From positions 1-6,608 of the forward strand of contig NZ_QSPK01000095.1 in the NCBI RefSeq assembly GCF_003436425.1: DNA of 6,608 nucleotides, written 5' to 3'. The notes beneath the pieces are model-generated. The model was not told where the DNA came from and did no database searches. It worked only from the letters and a program-made list of their open reading frames with translations. Shown here one piece after another: positions 5,595 through 6,608 of this stretch. Source of the DNA: Eubacterium sp. TM05-53. Lineage in GTDB: Bacteria > Bacillota_I > Bacilli_A > Erysipelotrichales > Erysipelotrichaceae. Every line of letters starts with the position of its first letter. The stretch's first letter is position 1. The translations under genes were made by a program, and so were the position numbers.

Positions 5595-6425
5595 CTATTG
5601 AAATAAAGTTTGAATGATTTGATCAATACTCATAGAGTGTAATTGATCTGTATCTTTTAATGTTTTCTTGCTCCAGTGAAATAAAGATACATTGCTCGGT
5701 TGTGTAAAACTCGCATCGACAGTGCAATCTGGATAACGACTATACCAGTCTGAATAATACGTTTCCATGATTTTTTGTGCATATCCGACGGCTTGTGAAT
5801 TTGAATTTCCATTTTGGTCATATGTACCTGAAATTTTTACTCCAGGAGGACTAGAGTGAGCAATCAATAAACTGCCATCTTCACATACGGCAAGTACAAT
5901 ATAAACATGAGCATTCGCCATAGAGACAATATCACCTGGTTTTGCGTTTTGAATGAATTCTGTGTAGGTTCCCAATTCCATGTCGGCAAATGTTTTTGTC
6001 ATTTCTTCGGCCTTTAATACATAGCCATCACCATGATTGGATTTAGTTTCTAATGTATTGTAGATAGTCCATCCTACATAGCCTGCACAATCTAGTTCTT
6101 TATGAATTTCATACATATAGTTTTCATAGTTGTATGAACTATCTTGCGAATCATAGAAGGATTTCCATTCTTTGGATAAGCCCAAAGTCAATGCTTCCGT
6201 TCCAGAACCAGTTTGTGCTTCGTTCCAACCTCCACCATAAATATAGAGTGTTTGGCCAACGGGTTTTAATGCGTTCTTTAAAAAACTTGTTGTTGAGGGA
6301 ATGGTTATCTTTGCTTGTTTTTGGGACTCTTTAGAATTGTGGTATGAAGAAATCCCAAAGATGATTACACAAAGTATAACGATGGGGATAAGAATGCGAT
6401 CATAGCGAATTTTTCTTTTTTTCAT
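5595..6425 (-). CDS. Membrane-anchored NlpC/P60-like (papain-fold) protein
   Basis: A 276-residue protein with a basic start (MKKRKIRYDR) and one hydrophobic segment at about residues 11-27, with no lipobox. It is predicted to be anchored in the membrane with the rest outside the cell. The extracellular part shows a papain-like pattern: YIYGGGW (61-67), LDCAGYVGWTIYN with likely nucleophile Cys113, PGDIVSM (163-169), HVYIVLAV with His173, and a second His190 in IAHSSPPG. This is the NlpC/P60 or related amidase/peptidase layout, acting on cell-wall peptides in known members. The YGGGW-DCAG arrangement and the 45-residue insertion between them are less typical, so the exact family and substrate are uncertain. 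The ATG overlaps the stop of the preceding gene by one base (TAATG). A GAGGG motif lies about 12 bases upstream, rather far, so coupling probably drives translation. Confidence 0.75.
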   Translation of the reverse strand: MKKRKIRYDRILIPIVILCVIIFGISSYHNSKESQKQAKITIPSTTSFLKNALKPVGQTLYIYGGGWNEAQTGSGTEALTLGLSKEWKSFYDSQDSSYNYENYMYEIHKELDCAGYVGWTIYNTLETKSNHGDGYVLKAEEMTKTFADMELGTYTEFIQNAKPGDIVSMANAHVYIVLAVCEDGSLLIAHSSPPGVKISGTYDQNGNSNSQAVGYAQKIMETYYSDWYSRYPDCTVDASFTQPSNVSLFHWSKKTLKDTDQLHSMSIDQIIQTLFQ

Positions 6426-6607
6426 TATTTCTTGCCCTCTTCTATCAATTCATCAATATAAGAATCATCAATGTCAAAGCCTAAATAACATAGGCCACGA
6501 TAGATGAAGTTAATATCATTTAAATGAAGGATTTGATTCATCAATTCCTTTTTCTTGTATATTAAGATTTTGGTTTCGGAACATGGGAATGCGGCATGTG
6601 AAAAGCT
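6425..6607 (-). CDS. 3' end of an unidentified gene (partial)
   Basis: An open frame entering from the right edge and ending in TAA at 6427-6425. The visible 60 residues end FDIDDSYIDELIEEGKK, an acidic helix-like tail; nearer the edge is AAFPCSETKILIYKKKEL. The stop overlaps the ATG of the NlpC/P60-like gene by one base (TAATG), a strong sign of a real, coupled operon gene. There is an internal ATG 22 codons in (6540-6538), so a very short separate gene starting there is possible, but the frame is open through the window edge and GAATTG before that ATG is no convincing ribosome binding site. I do not recognise the protein. Confidence 0.6.
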   Translation of the reverse strand, partial: SFSHAAFPCSETKILIYKKKELMNQILHLNDINFIYRGLCYLGFDIDDSYIDELIEEGKK

Positions 6608-6608
6608 G

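Overview
The window is AT-rich DNA with strong AGGAGG-type ribosome binding sites, short promoter-to-gene distances and U-tract hairpin terminators. This suggests a low-GC Firmicute. The style of the proteins (lipoprotein MetQ, PM20D2-like amidohydrolase, membrane-anchored NlpC/P60-like protein) fits a gut or oral Erysipelotrichia-type organism, but the lineage is an impression and was not tested.

Layout on the plus strand. First comes an M20-family amidohydrolase (128-1333) with its own promoter and a weak terminator. A LysR-type regulator follows (1433-2353), then a 224-base gap, then a methionine ABC importer operon: metN (2578-3624), metI (3617-4315) and metQ (4334-5254). The operon ends at a hairpin (5259-5281) that works as a terminator on both strands. 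On the minus strand, converging on that hairpin, is a tightly coupled gene string read from the right edge: the 3' end of an unidentified gene (6607-6425), a membrane-anchored NlpC/P60-like protein (6425-5595) and a small conserved-looking protein of unknown function (5585-5280).

Two things stand out. (1) The gap before metN is a nearly textbook amino-acid attenuator. It has a good promoter, a strong RBS and a 27-codon leader peptide with 8 methionines in its first 13 codons. After these come a segment that can form an antiterminator, and a GC-rich hairpin with a run of seven T just before metN. This is ribosome-mediated attenuation keyed to methionine, in a type of organism where SAM riboswitches, T-boxes or repressors would be the usual expectation. 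(2) MetQ is circularly permuted. After a normal lipoprotein signal peptide it starts with the sequence that is normally the C-terminal half of MetQ (from the PNDPTNGGR-like motif). It then passes through a unique linker and ends with the sequence that is normally the N-terminal half (VKIG... LPNEAL... FQHK... YSKK..SL). Both halves are well conserved and sit in one intact frame.

Taken together, the plus-strand genes look like a methionine-acquisition locus. The importer is set by methionyl-tRNA supply at transcription and probably by methionine binding to the NIL domain of MetN at the protein level. The amidohydrolase and LysR regulator may supply or sense a related N-acyl or peptide-bound substrate, but that link is inferred from position only.
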